Positions 25,290-36,932 of a stretch of DNA of 64,000 nt are shown here, one piece after another. This stretch comes from Morella rubra (taxonomy: Eukaryota > Streptophyta > Magnoliopsida > Fagales > Myricaceae): positions 20,641,552 through 20,705,551 of the forward strand of contig CM025850.1 of assembly GCA_003952965.2 (NCBI GenBank), given 5' to 3'. The position numbers and the translations under genes are program-made. Position 1 is the first letter of the stretch. Every line of letters starts with the position of its first letter. The notes below the pieces were generated by a model. That model was not told the origin of the DNA, did no database searches, and worked only from the letters and a program-made list of their open reading frames with translations.

Positions 25290-27670
25290 ATGGCTGCTTT
25301 CCTGGCTAACGGAACTATTTCACGCTTATCTCCCCAAACCTCCCATGAATCACCAAAACTTCCAAAAGAGTTTCGCCCAAAACTTCGAATTCCGAAATTC
25401 CAAAGTCCCAGAACCCGAGCTTTGAGACTCGTCAAGGTCCGAGCAGATGTCGGATACTCGGGTCCAAGTTCTTCTTCGTCACCAGGTAAGTCCTCGATTT
25501 CAGCTACTACTACTACAACAACAACCACACCTAGCGCCAGCGATAAAATCCAGGAAATCCTTCGTAACATCGAGTACGATAAGAAATACGGTTTTAATAT
25601 AGACATCGATTCGTATTCGATTCCTAAAGGGCTTTCGAAGGAGACAATCCGGTTGATTTCTTCGCTTAAAGAAGAACCCGATTGGATGCTTGAGTTTAGA
25701 TTGAACGCGTTTGAGAAATTCTTGAAAATGAGAGAGCCTAAGTGGTCTGATAACCGGTACCCATCTGTCGATTTCCAAGATATTTGTTACTACTCGGCGC
25801 CCAAGAAGAAACCAGCTTTGAATAGCCTCGACGAGGCCGATCCAGAGCTTATTAGGTACTTTGATAAGCTGGGTGTTCCTCTTAACGAGCAGAATCGACT
25901 GGCTAATGTTGCTGTTGATGCCGTCCTAGATAGCGTGTCGATTGCCACGACGCATAGGAAGACATTAGAAAAGGCTGGTGTGATATTTTGTTCAATATCT
26001 GAGGCGATAAGGGAGTACCCAGATTTGGTTAAGAAGTATTTGGGGAGAGTAGTGCCTAGTGAGGATAATTACTATGCAGCGTTAAATTCGGCGGTGTTTA
26101 GTGATGGTTCATTTTGTTATATTCCAAAAGATACAAAGTGCCCGATGCAGATTTCAACTTATTTTCGTATAAATGCATTAGAAACTGGACAGTTTGAGAG
26201 GACTTTAATAGTTGCGGATGAGAGGAGTTTTGTAGAATATTTGGAGGGTTGTACAGCGCCTTCATATGATAGAAACCAGCTTCATGCTGCTGTGGTGGAG
26301 TTGTATTGTGCTGAGGGTGCACAGATTAAGTACTCCACGGTGCAGAATTGGTATGCTGGGGATGAGGAAGGGAAAGGAGGAGTTTATAATTTTGTTACAA
26401 AGCGAGGCCTTTGTGCTGGGGCTCGCTCAAAGATATCTTGGACCCAAGTGGAGACAGGCTCTGCCATTACTTGGAAGTACCCAAGTGTTGTTTTGGAGGG
26501 AGATGATACCGTGGGTGAGTTCTATTCGGTAGCTTTGACTAATAACCATCAACAGGCAGACACTGGGACAAAGATGATACACAAAGGGAAGAATACCAGA
26601 AGTAGGATTATTTCTAAAGGTATATCAGCTGGGAATTCAAGGAACTGCTATAGAGGTCTCGTTCAGGTTCAGTCAAAGGCAGATAATGCTCGGAATTCGT
26701 CTCAGTGTGATTCCATGCTTATTGGTGACACTGCAGCTGCGAATACCTATCCATACATCCAGGTATTCCTTTGAAATTTTAAGAGCATTTTTTTTTTTGT
26801 ATCAGATTTATGATTTTCCTGGGTTTTTTTATTGGTTCTCCATTGTTGTACTAGTATTTTGGTCTTTATGCTTTGTTGGATGATGTCATATATTCAGATC
26901 CCTCCTTCCCTCCTGGCCACAGGGTCCATACTTTGCATGTCTTGGAGTTAACTCTGTAGTCCTACTGAAACCTACTCTTAGATACTTTTCCAACTTGTTG
27001 CTTCCCTGTTTATGTGAGTGCACCCCTTCTATGTTCTCTTAATTCCCCGTTATTAACTTTCTGACAATAAAAAGTGTACACGCCATTCATGTGATGCTGG
27101 TTGGTCAGTTGACATTGGTTGGAATCAAGATGTCAAAGTTGGTTACTGCTTTGGAGGCCACTTGAGGGTTGATCCCAAGTAATAGTAGTTACAAAGATGA
27201 TTGCCTTAAGGAATAAGTCGGCAGTGCTGACAGGAGCCATGATGGAGCAATGTTTTTAATGGAAAGGATTATCTTCTGTGCAATTTATTTTCGTTTTATG
27301 TTCCTCTTAGATATTGCTATTTTTGATTCTGTAGGAGTTCCCCTCTATATTCATTGACCTACTAATGGGTGTATGCTTTAACATTGATGGATTTATTAGA
27401 GAAGGGTAAAGTGGATGTGCTAGTAAAAATGTGATGAACTTGATGCAAAGTTATGAAATGCTGTTGTTGAAGTAGAAAGTGGAAGACGATTAGCTACTTG
27501 CAAAATAGCCAACTCAGATAGTGTGTGAGCTGTCTGTAATTTCTTTTTGGTATGATATGGAAGTCATTTGAGTCATGGGCAGAAAATGAATAAATAAATG
27601 AGATAAACGAATGAACATTTTCCTGGGACACAATGGATTGTTGGAATCAGGTAAAATTCGTTAGCCCCAC

Positions 27671-27702
<32 letters not shown>

Positions 27703-28261
27703 GAAAAGAAAAGAGAAGAGAAGATAAAAAAAAAAAAAAAAACACAAATGTTGCTTCCTCAGTTCTCTTGTCCGTTTAATTGCCTGTGGTTTGTACACAA
27801 CTGAGAGCAAGGAACATCACACGGGATTGGGGTAGGGAGGGATGAGCCAGCAAAAGAAAGTCTGGCTGGATTCCCTTATTATTGATGGATTTCCCCTTAT
27901 TATTGAATCACCTTGCTAAATCTGGTAATAAAAGATTGGTGCGTCACGATGTCTTCTTAGAGTTCTTCACCTTCTCCCTGCTTCAATGTCTGGACAATAG
28001 AAATTTTCCATCCTTTTTTGACTGAAATGACTCATTTGACAGGTGAAGAATCCAACAGCCCGCGTTGAACACGAAGCCAGTACCTCAAAAATCGGTGAAG
28101 ATCAGCTATTTTACTTTCAGCAGAGAGGCATTGACTATGAGAAAGCCATGGCTGCCATGATTTCTGGGTTTTGTAGAGATGTGTTCAATGAACTTCCTGA
28201 TGAGTTTGGTTCTGAGGTGAATCAACTTATGAGCTTGAAGCTTGAAGGATCCGTGGGTTAG
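25290..28261 (+). CDS. SUFB: SufB, Fe-S cluster scaffold of the plastid SUF system (ABCI8/NAP1)
   Basis: Two exons, 25290-26762 and 28043-28261, give 563 residues. Residues 1 to about 55 form a plastid transit peptide rich in Ser, Arg and Lys, followed by a Ser/Thr-rich linker with a run of eight threonines. The body is full-length Suf[16 protein letters not shown] near the start, [32 protein letters not shown], the beta-helix core, then [12 protein letters not shown] containing Cys473, the position of the conserved cluster-transfer cysteine of SufB. The C-terminus (exon 2) has [20 protein letters not shown] and ends in a helical tail. In the chloroplast SufB works with SufC and SufD to build Fe-S clusters. 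The single intron is 1280 bp and contains a long C-tract. Exon 2 starts at the GTG codon after TTTGACAG, in frame. No odd residues were noticed. Confidence 0.97.
27673..27692. repeat. Poly-C tract in the SUFB intron (20 bases)
   Basis: Twenty consecutive C, followed by an A-rich run. In the mirror arm the matching G-tract is 36 bases (49776-49811). Such homopolymers are unstable in cells and poorly read by sequencers. Confidence 0.9.
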
Positions 28262-29632
28262 GTAGCGAGTAAGGCCTTAGGCCAAAAGCTCATGTTTGTT
28301 GTTGGAGATTTAGTTCTTTCAGTCAAGCGGTTTTAAGATTGTTGAGGAACTAACTGTATGACACGATGGGAAGAGTGCGGACACTGTGTACATAAACAAG
28401 ATTTCTTGTTACAAGTAAATTTGGATGTTGTATACTTAATAAGTCGTAATTAATTAGAATCACAATCGTGTACGCCATTTTATTGTTCCTGGGATTCAAT
28501 CAAGATTTGGTTGTAAACGAGATTAATGTTTTCCTTCTTTTTTTTTACCTTTCTTCCGTCTTTTTAGCCATAACAATATGAAGTTGATAGAAGATTGCAA
28601 GGCTACTGAGAGGTGTAGATTTATTGGACTTTATCACATACATGGGCACAAGGAAGTCCAGTTTAGATATGGTGGAGAAATGCTTCTGTTGATCACTAAA
28701 TTGGTTCGATTATGCAGTGGGTGGTTGTGGTAAGTTTCAGAAGTATCCGTTCTGATCGGTAACATCTTTCATGCTGTGCAGTCCCTTATTTTGCTGCCCA
28801 GTGACCTGTAAGGGATTAAATCACCCGGTTCTGTCATTCGTACGCGAACCCTTTCGCAAGATAAGATATGCGTTCAAATACGATCACTGAACACAACGGT
28901 CAGATGGCGTTGGAACAAACTTGATGACAGCGTATTCCTCTCATCAAGTGCAACTCATGAAATGGTGTTAGAACCCCTTCGACACACGCAAGAACACGTA
29001 CGTATCTGGCAAGTGTTTTGAGCACATATACACATTATTGTGTGAATCAACCCCATGGATTATTTTTGAGGTGTCTATAAATGTTCATCTTCGAACTACT
29101 ATTGGGAATAATGAATACGGGTGCTTATAAGTACAAACCTTGTAAACAATTTATCGTCTTTTTGAGTATTTCCACCAGATGATACGATGCCACAAGTGTG
29201 ACAATATACAAACAGCCATCACAACTGTCAAATCCTATTTACATTGAATTAATTACACGCACTTCTCCTTCTTCTTCTTCTTCTTTCCTCTTTGTCTTGG
29301 CATTCATTATACATAGTTCACATCAACATCCCTTCGCATTTCTTATACGCACTTCACATTAACCTCCAACCCACAGACAGAGAACAAAGTAACAATTAGA
29401 TGAACATTTACAGCATGAAAGTGAGGCTGTTCCTGTAGATGGCAAGGGCACATGTTTGGGAAAAGAAAACGATCAGCAAAGATAAAAAGAAAAAAAAAAA
29501 CTTGAAAATAAAATTGAACTACATTGATGAGAATCGATTATCTGATGAAACAGAGATTACAATTATTCAATTAACTTGCTGTATATTTTCTCTGTGATTG
29601 CTATTGCAAACATGATATCATTTCTCTTGTGC
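28262..29632. other. Intergenic between SUFB and the CREG-like gene (tail to tail), no gene seen
   Basis: Both flanking genes end here, so the region should hold two 3' UTRs. It contains a CTT repeat near 29265-29285. No ORF with a recognisable domain. Confidence 0.55.
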
Positions 29633-32434
29633 TCACATTTTGGGATGCAGGTACTGATCCAATGTGAGAGGCTTTGGACCACCGAACCAATCAATCAAAA
29701 AGATGTTCTCAATTTCTAACTTGAAGAAATGGAAGTCGTGATCCTTAGGCCAGTCTGTCAACCATCCAAAACATATAAATAAACAATCAGTGCAGTTTAG
29801 CAGCCAGAAGGAATGAAAAAAAGTTGGCAATGGCAACATAGTCAACTGTCTCATGAAAGCAGAAGTGTTTCAAGTGTATCGGTTCTTGTACTCACCCTTC
29901 ATCTCCACATGCTTTGAGAACAAGGCTTTTTTAGCAAATTCAGCTACTTCGGAGTTTTCATCAACTAACTTCAACTGAAACAACACGGAGGGAAAATTTA
30001 ATCCAAGTTAGTTGAAATTTCAAGACAAGTAAGGGCTCTAACCATATTCCACTTTCTACCAAAGAATGGAACACGAGAAAATGAGGGGGCTGGGTTGTTA
30101 GGATATACATTACAGAGACTAATTGGAAGCAGTTGGTGTACAGTAGATAATGGATACCCAGACAACGCCATAGAACTTGGTGTCAATGGAATTAAGTTGC
30201 CTTACATGCTTAGAGACAAATTTGTCAAAAAACTCTATTAGATTCAACAGGATCAATACCCATATTCCATATATATTAGTATTCCTATCTGATATTTGAT
30301 GGAAGTTTATTCAACAGTGCTTCACAATTGGGTAATAATAAAGAGGATATGTGGTAAGATTTCCATCAAGCAAACGGGTGATTACATGATGGTCATTACA
30401 AATACTTTCATTTGAAACTGATTTGGTTGTCTATCCCGTACAACAGATACGTATCTGTATTTGGCAACTAGAGCCAGTAATTTGCACAAGTATTACTTTC
30501 ATTCGAACTGATTTGGTTGGTCACATGATGGTCATTACAAATACTTGCCAACACATATATGATATATGGTGAAGTCAAAGACTCATATCCAGAAAAGAAT
30601 CAAGGATATATATGAATTGGAAACTAGAGCAATACGCAATAAAGCCAAAATTAATTTGGTCTGCCATAAACTAAATTGGAACTTTTTATTTTGCAGCAGA
30701 CCTTGCCAGTAAGTGTAATTTTCGCACAAGTGGGGTTCTCGGGGTCTTTCTTGCCACAAGTTCCAACAGGATATTCACTGATTGTGAATGAAGCCCTCTC
30801 ATCTTCCATTGCATTTCTGGCAGTTGGATCAAGGGTTGTCAAGTAGAAGTATGGGATGCCACTACCATTGCCAGGTAGTCCGTCACTAAATGAAACCACA
30901 TTCCTGCATCATGTTTAGACTGTTATATAACTGATTCTAGACATATGAGGTGGAGGCAAACTATTGGTCAATTCTGGAATAACAAATAAGTATCACAAGC
31001 GTCTAAACTAATTTATAAGAACATTTATGAATGCAAGAAAATGCACACATATCCCTGTATGTGTGTTTTGTGTGTGCACATGTGTACACATCATATGATA
31101 ATCCTCAGATGCATGGAAGTGGGACTGCCACTCGAGGAACACCAAACCCTACAGACTAGCATCCTTGTCAACTAGAGCGATATCTCATTAAGAGTCACCA
31201 TTAAATTCAAAGTTGCATCAGACCTCAGATAAGCGAGGGTACGATTAATTGAAATCATTTGCTTTTTATTGGTTCTCATAACTTTAGAAAGCATGTAAAA
31301 ATTGTTGTGTCTCTGATAGGGAAGTCAGACTTTCTCCTTGAGAAGAACTGACCTGCTCTAGGCAGTGCGAGAATCGTTTCCAATCAAAGCAATTGAATTT
31401 TTTACTGCAAAAAAAATAAGAAATAACTCTCTGGATGGAGAAGTAGGAGAGCTTACCCAAATGGTGCTCCTCCCAAGTCACTTGAGATGGTACTGCAAAA
31501 TTGAAATCAAACATTTAGCTTCGATTCAACATCTAAACTTCCTCATCACCAATAACAATCTTCTAATTAACAAGTCGAAGCTTTGAAACAGAACGATTCG
31601 GCTACAATCAAGTTTCAGTATTTCAGACGGTGAAGAGATATAACTGGGCTTTTGTGATGCAAAGATAAAACAACCGAGAATTGTTATATTCTCCTTCTCT
31701 ATCATGCTTCAGAAACTCACTACTCAGTGGACTAGCCCAATAGTCCGATGCATTTAAGTCCCCTGATAAAATTAAGTGTACATGCCATATCTTCCAACAT
31801 GCCCAACCGCACACTCTAGAGCAAGGAGATGAGAACCTATCCAAAATATTTTGGAGCCAAGAAGAGAATATATGCCCAACGGGTACCAATTCGTAAAATA
31901 AAATAATTACAGAACATATCAACAAGAAACAAAGCGACCACGATTATTAATTGCCACGCAATAGACAGAAAGATGCGAAAGAAATTAATCGTAATGACAA
32001 GTTTACCGATCACCAACACTGTTGCACCACTGTTTGCTCTGTTGACTGCCTTAGGATCGATAATAAGCATAAATCGATTTTTCAGACAGAAAAACTTTAA
32101 AAATCCCCCAAAAGTTTCATCACAACAAGACAGGGTCGGCAATCGCATAGTTAAGAAACCATGGCAAGGGATGGTTTGGTCATTATCAGCATAAACGCAA
32201 AAGGGAATCTCTGCAAGAAATTGAAAGTCTAGAAACAGAGAGAGAGAGAGCACACTTTAAGACCCCCCACGAATTCTGACCGACCAACCAGCGGGCGGTG
32301 GCAGCAGCATTATCAGGGTCGGGTTTCTTGGTTGAGACTGAGAGCACGCGTCCCTGTACGGAAAATTGAAAGCTCACAAAAAATAAGACAAGGCAAAATA
32401 CAAGGAAATTGCAAAGAATGCCTCTGATGGCCAT
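29633..32434 (-). CDS. CREG-like secreted protein (FMN-binding split-barrel fold)
   Basis: Five exons: 32256-32434, 31457-31492, 30702-30903, 29896-29974 and 29633-29754. They total 618 bases, 205 residues plus stop, all GT-AG and in phase. Residues 1 to about 28 form a signal peptide with a long hydrophobic core (NFLVFCLVLFFVSFQF). The mature part matches plant CREG proteins: ARWLVGQNSWGVLNTIS, GGAPFGNVVSFSDG, GIPYFYLTTLDPTARN, SFTISEYPVGTCG, AKITLTGKLKLVD, and the C-terminal DWPKDHDFHFFKLEIENI and GGPKPLTLDQYLHP. In animals CREG is a lysosomal/secreted glycoprotein of the pyridoxamine-phosphate-oxidase-like fold; its plant role is little known. Two cysteines in the loop after EYPVGTCG may form a disulfide. 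A TATA box is about 90 bp upstream. Confidence 0.92.
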
Positions 32435-32522
32435 GTGCCCAGTGTCCCTGATCTCCGAGGTCTGTACAGTTACAACGCAGAATACGGTAAGAAGATAAAA
32501 ACGATCTGACCAAAATTTCGGG

Positions 32523-32530
32523 TATTTATA
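32523..32530 (-). promoter_or_regulatory. TATA box of the CREG-like gene
   Basis: TATAAATA on the minus strand, 89 bases before the ATG, within CCTATAAATACC. Mirror copy near 44937. Confidence 0.6.
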
Positions 32531-33909
32531 GGCAAAAATCTTGCCGTGTCAGGTTTTGCTCTTTTGTAATGTTGTCCAACAAAGAAAAGGCCGAAATAAG
32601 ATCAAGGGAGGTTCTATCATCTGCAATCGGGTGTAGCATCTCCATTAGAAAGGCGTTTCTTTGGCAGCCCATTTGTGCTTGATGGGTCGTTTACCGTGGT
32701 GTCTTAATCTCAGATCGAGTAGCCGTTGTTTGATGGAAGACTTTGGTCCTATGGGATGCATTGAATTTAGAGACCGACTTGAGAAGGCACAGTGGGCCAA
32801 ACTTTGGAGCCAACCAGCATGGGCTTTCACCTATTATTTGTGGCTATATCTTATCCAGCTTACGTGTACCGTCCAGCTTGGACTATCTGAGAGGGCATCG
32901 ACAGGTTTATAATTAATCAACCATTTACACACATCTAAAAAATTGGAAATTGGAGCTTAATAATTTTTAATTATTTATTTCTTTTAACTCTATGTTTCTT
33001 TTGCGGACTTTTAACCACAATGTTAAGCCGTGGAGAAAAAAAACAATTACAAAGTTTAACAAGCTAATAAAAATAAAATAAATTTTTAAAACGTTGGGTT
33101 AATTGAAAGGGTAACTTTAGAATTTGTTAACCTTTTCTACCTTAATTTTTTTATTATACTTATGTATTTTCCGACCTTTTAAACTTGTCTTTTTTTATTT
33201 CATTTTCTTACAACCGTTCCAGAGAATGAGAGATAGATATGGTAAATTTTTCAAACATTTTCTTATCTATGGTTCCTGAGGGTTTAAAATTATTTAAGAA
33301 TTCTAGATCAGATTAGAGGAACCTAATTAAAGACCTATAACCTCTGGCATATGATGTATTTAGAGAAATATGCTACTGCAACGAGTGTCGCACGCATATT
33401 GTTTTTTTTTTTTTTTTCTCTCTCAAGGAAATGTTGATTTTTTTTTTCAAAGCAAAATTTTGACGTATTAAATATAATAAATGCAATTACAAAAAGACTG
33501 GCTCCTTACCATAAACGACAACAATTACAATTAGCACGAGGAAGGAAAGTAAATTACAAGCCCATAATACGGTGGATCCCCCATATTAAGAGTATTGGGC
33601 CCAATACATTGAGAACTTTAGCCCAAAGGTCGTGGAGTCACACAAAGAGGATGGTAAGAGTAGTACAGAAAGCGGCCTGTTAAAGCCCAAAACCGTACAA
33701 AAAGTGCCCAATATAGGTGGACTAAAATGTTATTATTGGGTCCATAATAATCCACTACAAGTTTCTGAATAAAGGTCCGACTCGCCAATTATTACCGTTG
33801 AAAGAAACGAAATGGCAGTTTGACCTCCCCAACGATCCCAACCTCGCCGTCTGAGAAGACCAGCTTCAGGATCAAGATCACCATATAGAGAGAAAGAGCA
33901 TCGCACAGA
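32531..33909. other. Intergenic between the CREG-like and DUF716 genes, no gene seen
   Basis: Divergent upstream region of two genes. Very AT-rich from 32930 to 33500 with a poly-T run near 33402-33418. The short plus-strand frame at 32661-32912 shows no known domain. A six-base length difference from the mirror arm lies near 33425. Confidence 0.5.
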
Positions 33910-33945
33910 TTGAGGGAGAAATTAAAAGAAGAGAGGGATTCAATA

Positions 33946-34938
33946 ATGGGGCTCTTCACCTACACCATTACGGGCACTGGATTCATTCTGATCGGCGCAT
34001 GGGAAGCCCTCAGCTCCTTAAAGTCAACCACAAATTCAAACCAAAACTCCTTTTCATCTTCACCTCTCTCTTCGATTCATGCACCGCAGGCTTCATCATC
34101 AAGAACCAAAAAGAGCCAATCTTCTTCATCTTTAACCTTCATCGCCCTCTCTGTGTTCTCCCTCTTATTCATCCTAAACTCTATGGTTTCCTTCGTTGAC
34201 GCGCTCAATTCCAATGACAAAGTCGGTTCGGCCCTCCAACTACAAGTCCTCGCTCTTGCATCGCTCTTTTTTCTATTCTCCATTACGGGTGTCTTATTAA
34301 ATTTCAAGAAGTCAGTTCATCTGCCTCATTCGATTGTTAGTTTGATTGGTCTTTTCGTTCTCGTGGAAGAGTTTTTGTTGTTTTACTTACAGAAAAAAGA
34401 CCCAAGTGGAATTGAGAACCGCTACTTTGATCTCTTGCTTGTTCCTATAACTGTGTGTTTATTCTCCACAGTGATGGAATTGAAATCTCCGAAATCGAAT
34501 TACCCGAAACTGGCTCGTGGAGTAGGGTTAATTTTACAGGGGACATGGTTTGTGCAAATGGCTCTCTCTTTTTACACTAAGTTGATCGCTAGTGGGTGCT
34601 CTTTGCACGAAAGCAGTAGGGGAAATTTTACAGTCAGGTGTAAGGGACACGCTGATTACCACCGTGCAAGAGCGATCGCCACGCTTCAGTTTAATTGTCA
34701 TCTCGCTCTGCTTGTGGCTTCGATTGTGGTGGTGTACTCTTTTATTGTCGCAAAATATGGAGTTCCTGGTGATTTTACCCAGTACAGACCGCTCACAGAA
34801 ATGCAGCAGTTTGAGAATGCACAGTTCACTTTGGATTCTGATGATGATGTTGGTGAAGAAATTAGGGAAGAGGGCAATGTAGGAAACCAGAAGGTGGAAG
34901 TGATGGAATCTGGTGTGAATGGGTATGGCACTCACTAG
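33946..34938 (+). CDS. DUF716 / TMEM45-like multi-pass membrane protein
   Basis: Single-exon gene, 330 residues from the ATG at 33946 (MGLFTYTITGTGFILIGAW). The frame is open 12 codons further upstream, but only from a TTG, so I start at the ATG. Several hydrophobic segments can be seen: residues about 5-22, 65-83, 97-116, 127-147, 158-175, 193-210 and 253-277. The motif QGTWFVQMALSFY and the late ATLQFNCHLALLVAS helix resemble the DUF716/TMEM45 family. The tail after residue 285 is acidic (DSDDDVGEEIREEG), cytosol-like and disordered. Function in plants is unknown; some relatives are linked to pathogen responses. Intronless and well separated from its neighbours. The family call is from motif memory and should be read as likely rather than certain. 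Confidence 0.72.
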   Translation: MGLFTYTITGTGFILIGAWEALSSLKSTTNSNQNSFSSSPLSSIHAPQASSSRTKKSQSSSSLTFIALSVFSLLFILNSMVSFVDALNSNDKVGSALQLQVLALASLFFLFSITGVLLNFKKSVHLPHSIVSLIGLFVLVEEFLLFYLQKKDPSGIENRYFDLLLVPITVCLFSTVMELKSPKSNYPKLARGVGLILQGTWFVQMALSFYTKLIASGCSLHESSRGNFTVRCKGHADYHRARAIATLQFNCHLALLVASIVVVYSFIVAKYGVPGDFTQYRPLTEMQQFENAQFTLDSDDDVGEEIREEGNVGNQKVEVMESGVNGYGTH

Positions 34939-36276
34939 TGAGGTAATTCTAGTCTAATTTGTAGATGGTAAGCTTAATGCTTCAATTTATTATTACTTCC
35001 AATGTGACTAGTGACGGAGAATGTGGTTGACTTTTGCGTAGATGAATCGAAGATGTCGCTTTTATTGGAATTCAGTTTTGTAGATTTGGTTTTAGTTCTA
35101 TGTAAGATATTTTGCTCTTATATACATGTCATGAAGCTCCAGATTTATTTCCGTTTATTGTTTTAAGTGATTTCTATAAGATTTGGACTCTGATATCGAG
35201 TGCTCTGTTTTGATTCATTTGCTTTATACATTTAACAGTTCTTTTTGAATAAGCTCATCTGTTCCATAGATTTTCAATTTTTCTATGGTATGCAGTGTTT
35301 CACGCCTAATTGGTATTCTGAAACTGAGACATCAACTGATGAGATGTCATAGAATTTGTTATCTATTGGATTTGTAGGTGCCACAATTTAGTGTTAAGAA
35401 GCATAAACTTTGCCAATAAGTTTGTATGTCCTAGTTCCAAATCCCAGTAAAAGAGTGTCCCATAGACTGGATTTCAGATTTTGTAGAGTTGGTTCTAGTT
35501 CCGTGTGATACATTGGGCCCTTCAGTTTCGTGTAATGAAACTCTAATTGCATTCCTTTCCTCGGTTTATGATTTCTAAAAGATTTGGAGACCAATATCCT
35601 GCAGTCTGTGTGAATTCATGAGCTTCATTAAACTCAAAAGTTCTTTTTGAATAGACTTATCTGTTTCTTGTGATTTTCAAAGTTGCTACTTTCTGTAGTA
35701 TTTGCGTGGAGTTGGGTGTCATCAAATGTTGACATCAACTTTAGTTCTGGGAGAGGAGGGAATTTGGTTTTTTTATTTGAAGGCTTTAGTGTGTAAAGTT
35801 TGTTGAGAAAATTCGAAATAACTAATGCTTGAGATATGTTTAGAAAAGTCTCTGTGTTCCACAATTTTCTTCATTGAGGCATTTGAGAGGCAAGTGTTTT
35901 TTACAAGTAAATTTTCCGTGAGCACTTGGGTAGCCAACGGGTCATTGCTTTTTGTCTTGACAAGTGAGGGGGAATGGTAGAAACACTTTGCATGTGTGAA
36001 AAACAGAAAGACCTGGATATAAAATACCGTTTCCTACAGAGTTAATAGAAAGCCCATTCCGGGGATCCCATGACCACAGCATTGCTTGTACCATGGTCAC
36101 TCCATATCATCTACAGGGACCATAATCTCATCAAGGAAGTATGCAACTTTGTAGCCTTCGTCATGGGTTAGGTGGATGTTCAGATATAACGATGGACTGA
36201 TCGAATTCTGCAAATTACAGGAGCAGTTCTTTATGAATACCTCTTTTGTCCTGACTTTCATTGCGATTGACTTTAG
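34939..36276. other. Intergenic, no gene seen
   Basis: 3' flank of the DUF716-like gene. Two loosely similar blocks, 35050-35300 and 35460-35690, both read as 'ttttgtaga.ttggtt.tagttc' followed by 'ttctttttgaataa/gact.atctgtt', so an old imperfect tandem duplication of about 400 bp is likely. No coding sequence. Confidence 0.5.
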
Positions 36277-36727
36277 GGCAATCTGCAGTCTTTTTTTTTT
36301 TTTTTTTTTTGTGTTTCTCAACAATATACAAACTTCCATTACAGAGGGCTCAAAAGAGAGCATTAGAGTCACAACAAACAACAGAAGACGGAATAAGAGA
36401 ACAGTCGACCTCTCCTATTGCATCATTGTCCATGCCCCATCTGGCAAGGTTGTGAGCCAAACAGTTGGCTTCCCTAGTGTTCGGCTGAAACTCCAGCCGA
36501 ATGACTCCTGGATAATCTTCCTACAAGTTAAAATCTCTCCTTCGATAATCCAATCGGGAGTTGCATTAGTGTCCAAAATCTCGTTGTAAACTTCCAAAGA
36601 GTCACCTTGAAAAGCAATCTCCGTCTCCACTGAACCGAGTCTCTTGGCGCACTCCAATGCAAACCGTGCCGCTAGCGCTTCACCAGTCCAAGTCTTTATG
36701 GGAACTTCCAAACGGCAATCTGCAGTC
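36277..36727 (-). mobile_element. 5'-truncated LINE insertion with poly-A tail and 14-bp target duplication
   Basis: The 14-mer GACTGCAGATTGCC (minus strand) flanks the insert at 36714-36727 and 36277-36290. The insert (36291-36713, minus strand) ends in an A-tract of about 22. Its coding part gives an RNase H-like stretch: EALAARFALECAKRLGSVET, then FQGDSLEVYNEILD and WIIEGEIL. This is the C-terminal reverse-transcriptase-associated RNase H domain of plant non-LTR elements. Just after SFGWSFSR the frame shifts: the conserved REANCLAHNLARWG continues in another frame, so the copy is dead. The element is only the last 0.4 kb of a LINE. The open frame that runs upstream of the insert (to 36777) is host DNA. 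Confidence 0.88.
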
Positions 36728-36932
36728 AGTCTTGTGGAAGAAACAGCCCTTCTTTTTCTGCTCCTCGTAGCGTACAAACTAGTCCAAGTCTTTGGGGAAG
36801 CCTAAAGTCAAGTGGGAGAAAACGCGTTATTTATTCTCCGCCTATGAACTTTTGATCTCCCAAGAATTCTATAACTAGGACTTAGAAACCATGAGATGCC
36901 ATTTCCAACAAGAACGAGCGTGTCTCTAAGCT

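Noticed and set aside
31837..32253. 138-codon minus-strand ORF just after CREG exon 1
   Set aside because: Lies inside CREG intron 1, which has a good GT donor at 32255-32254 and is followed by a conserved exon; the ORF is intronic.
36415..36777. A 120-residue RNase H protein gene
   Set aside because: It is a LINE fragment with target duplications and a frameshift; its upstream part is host DNA read by chance.
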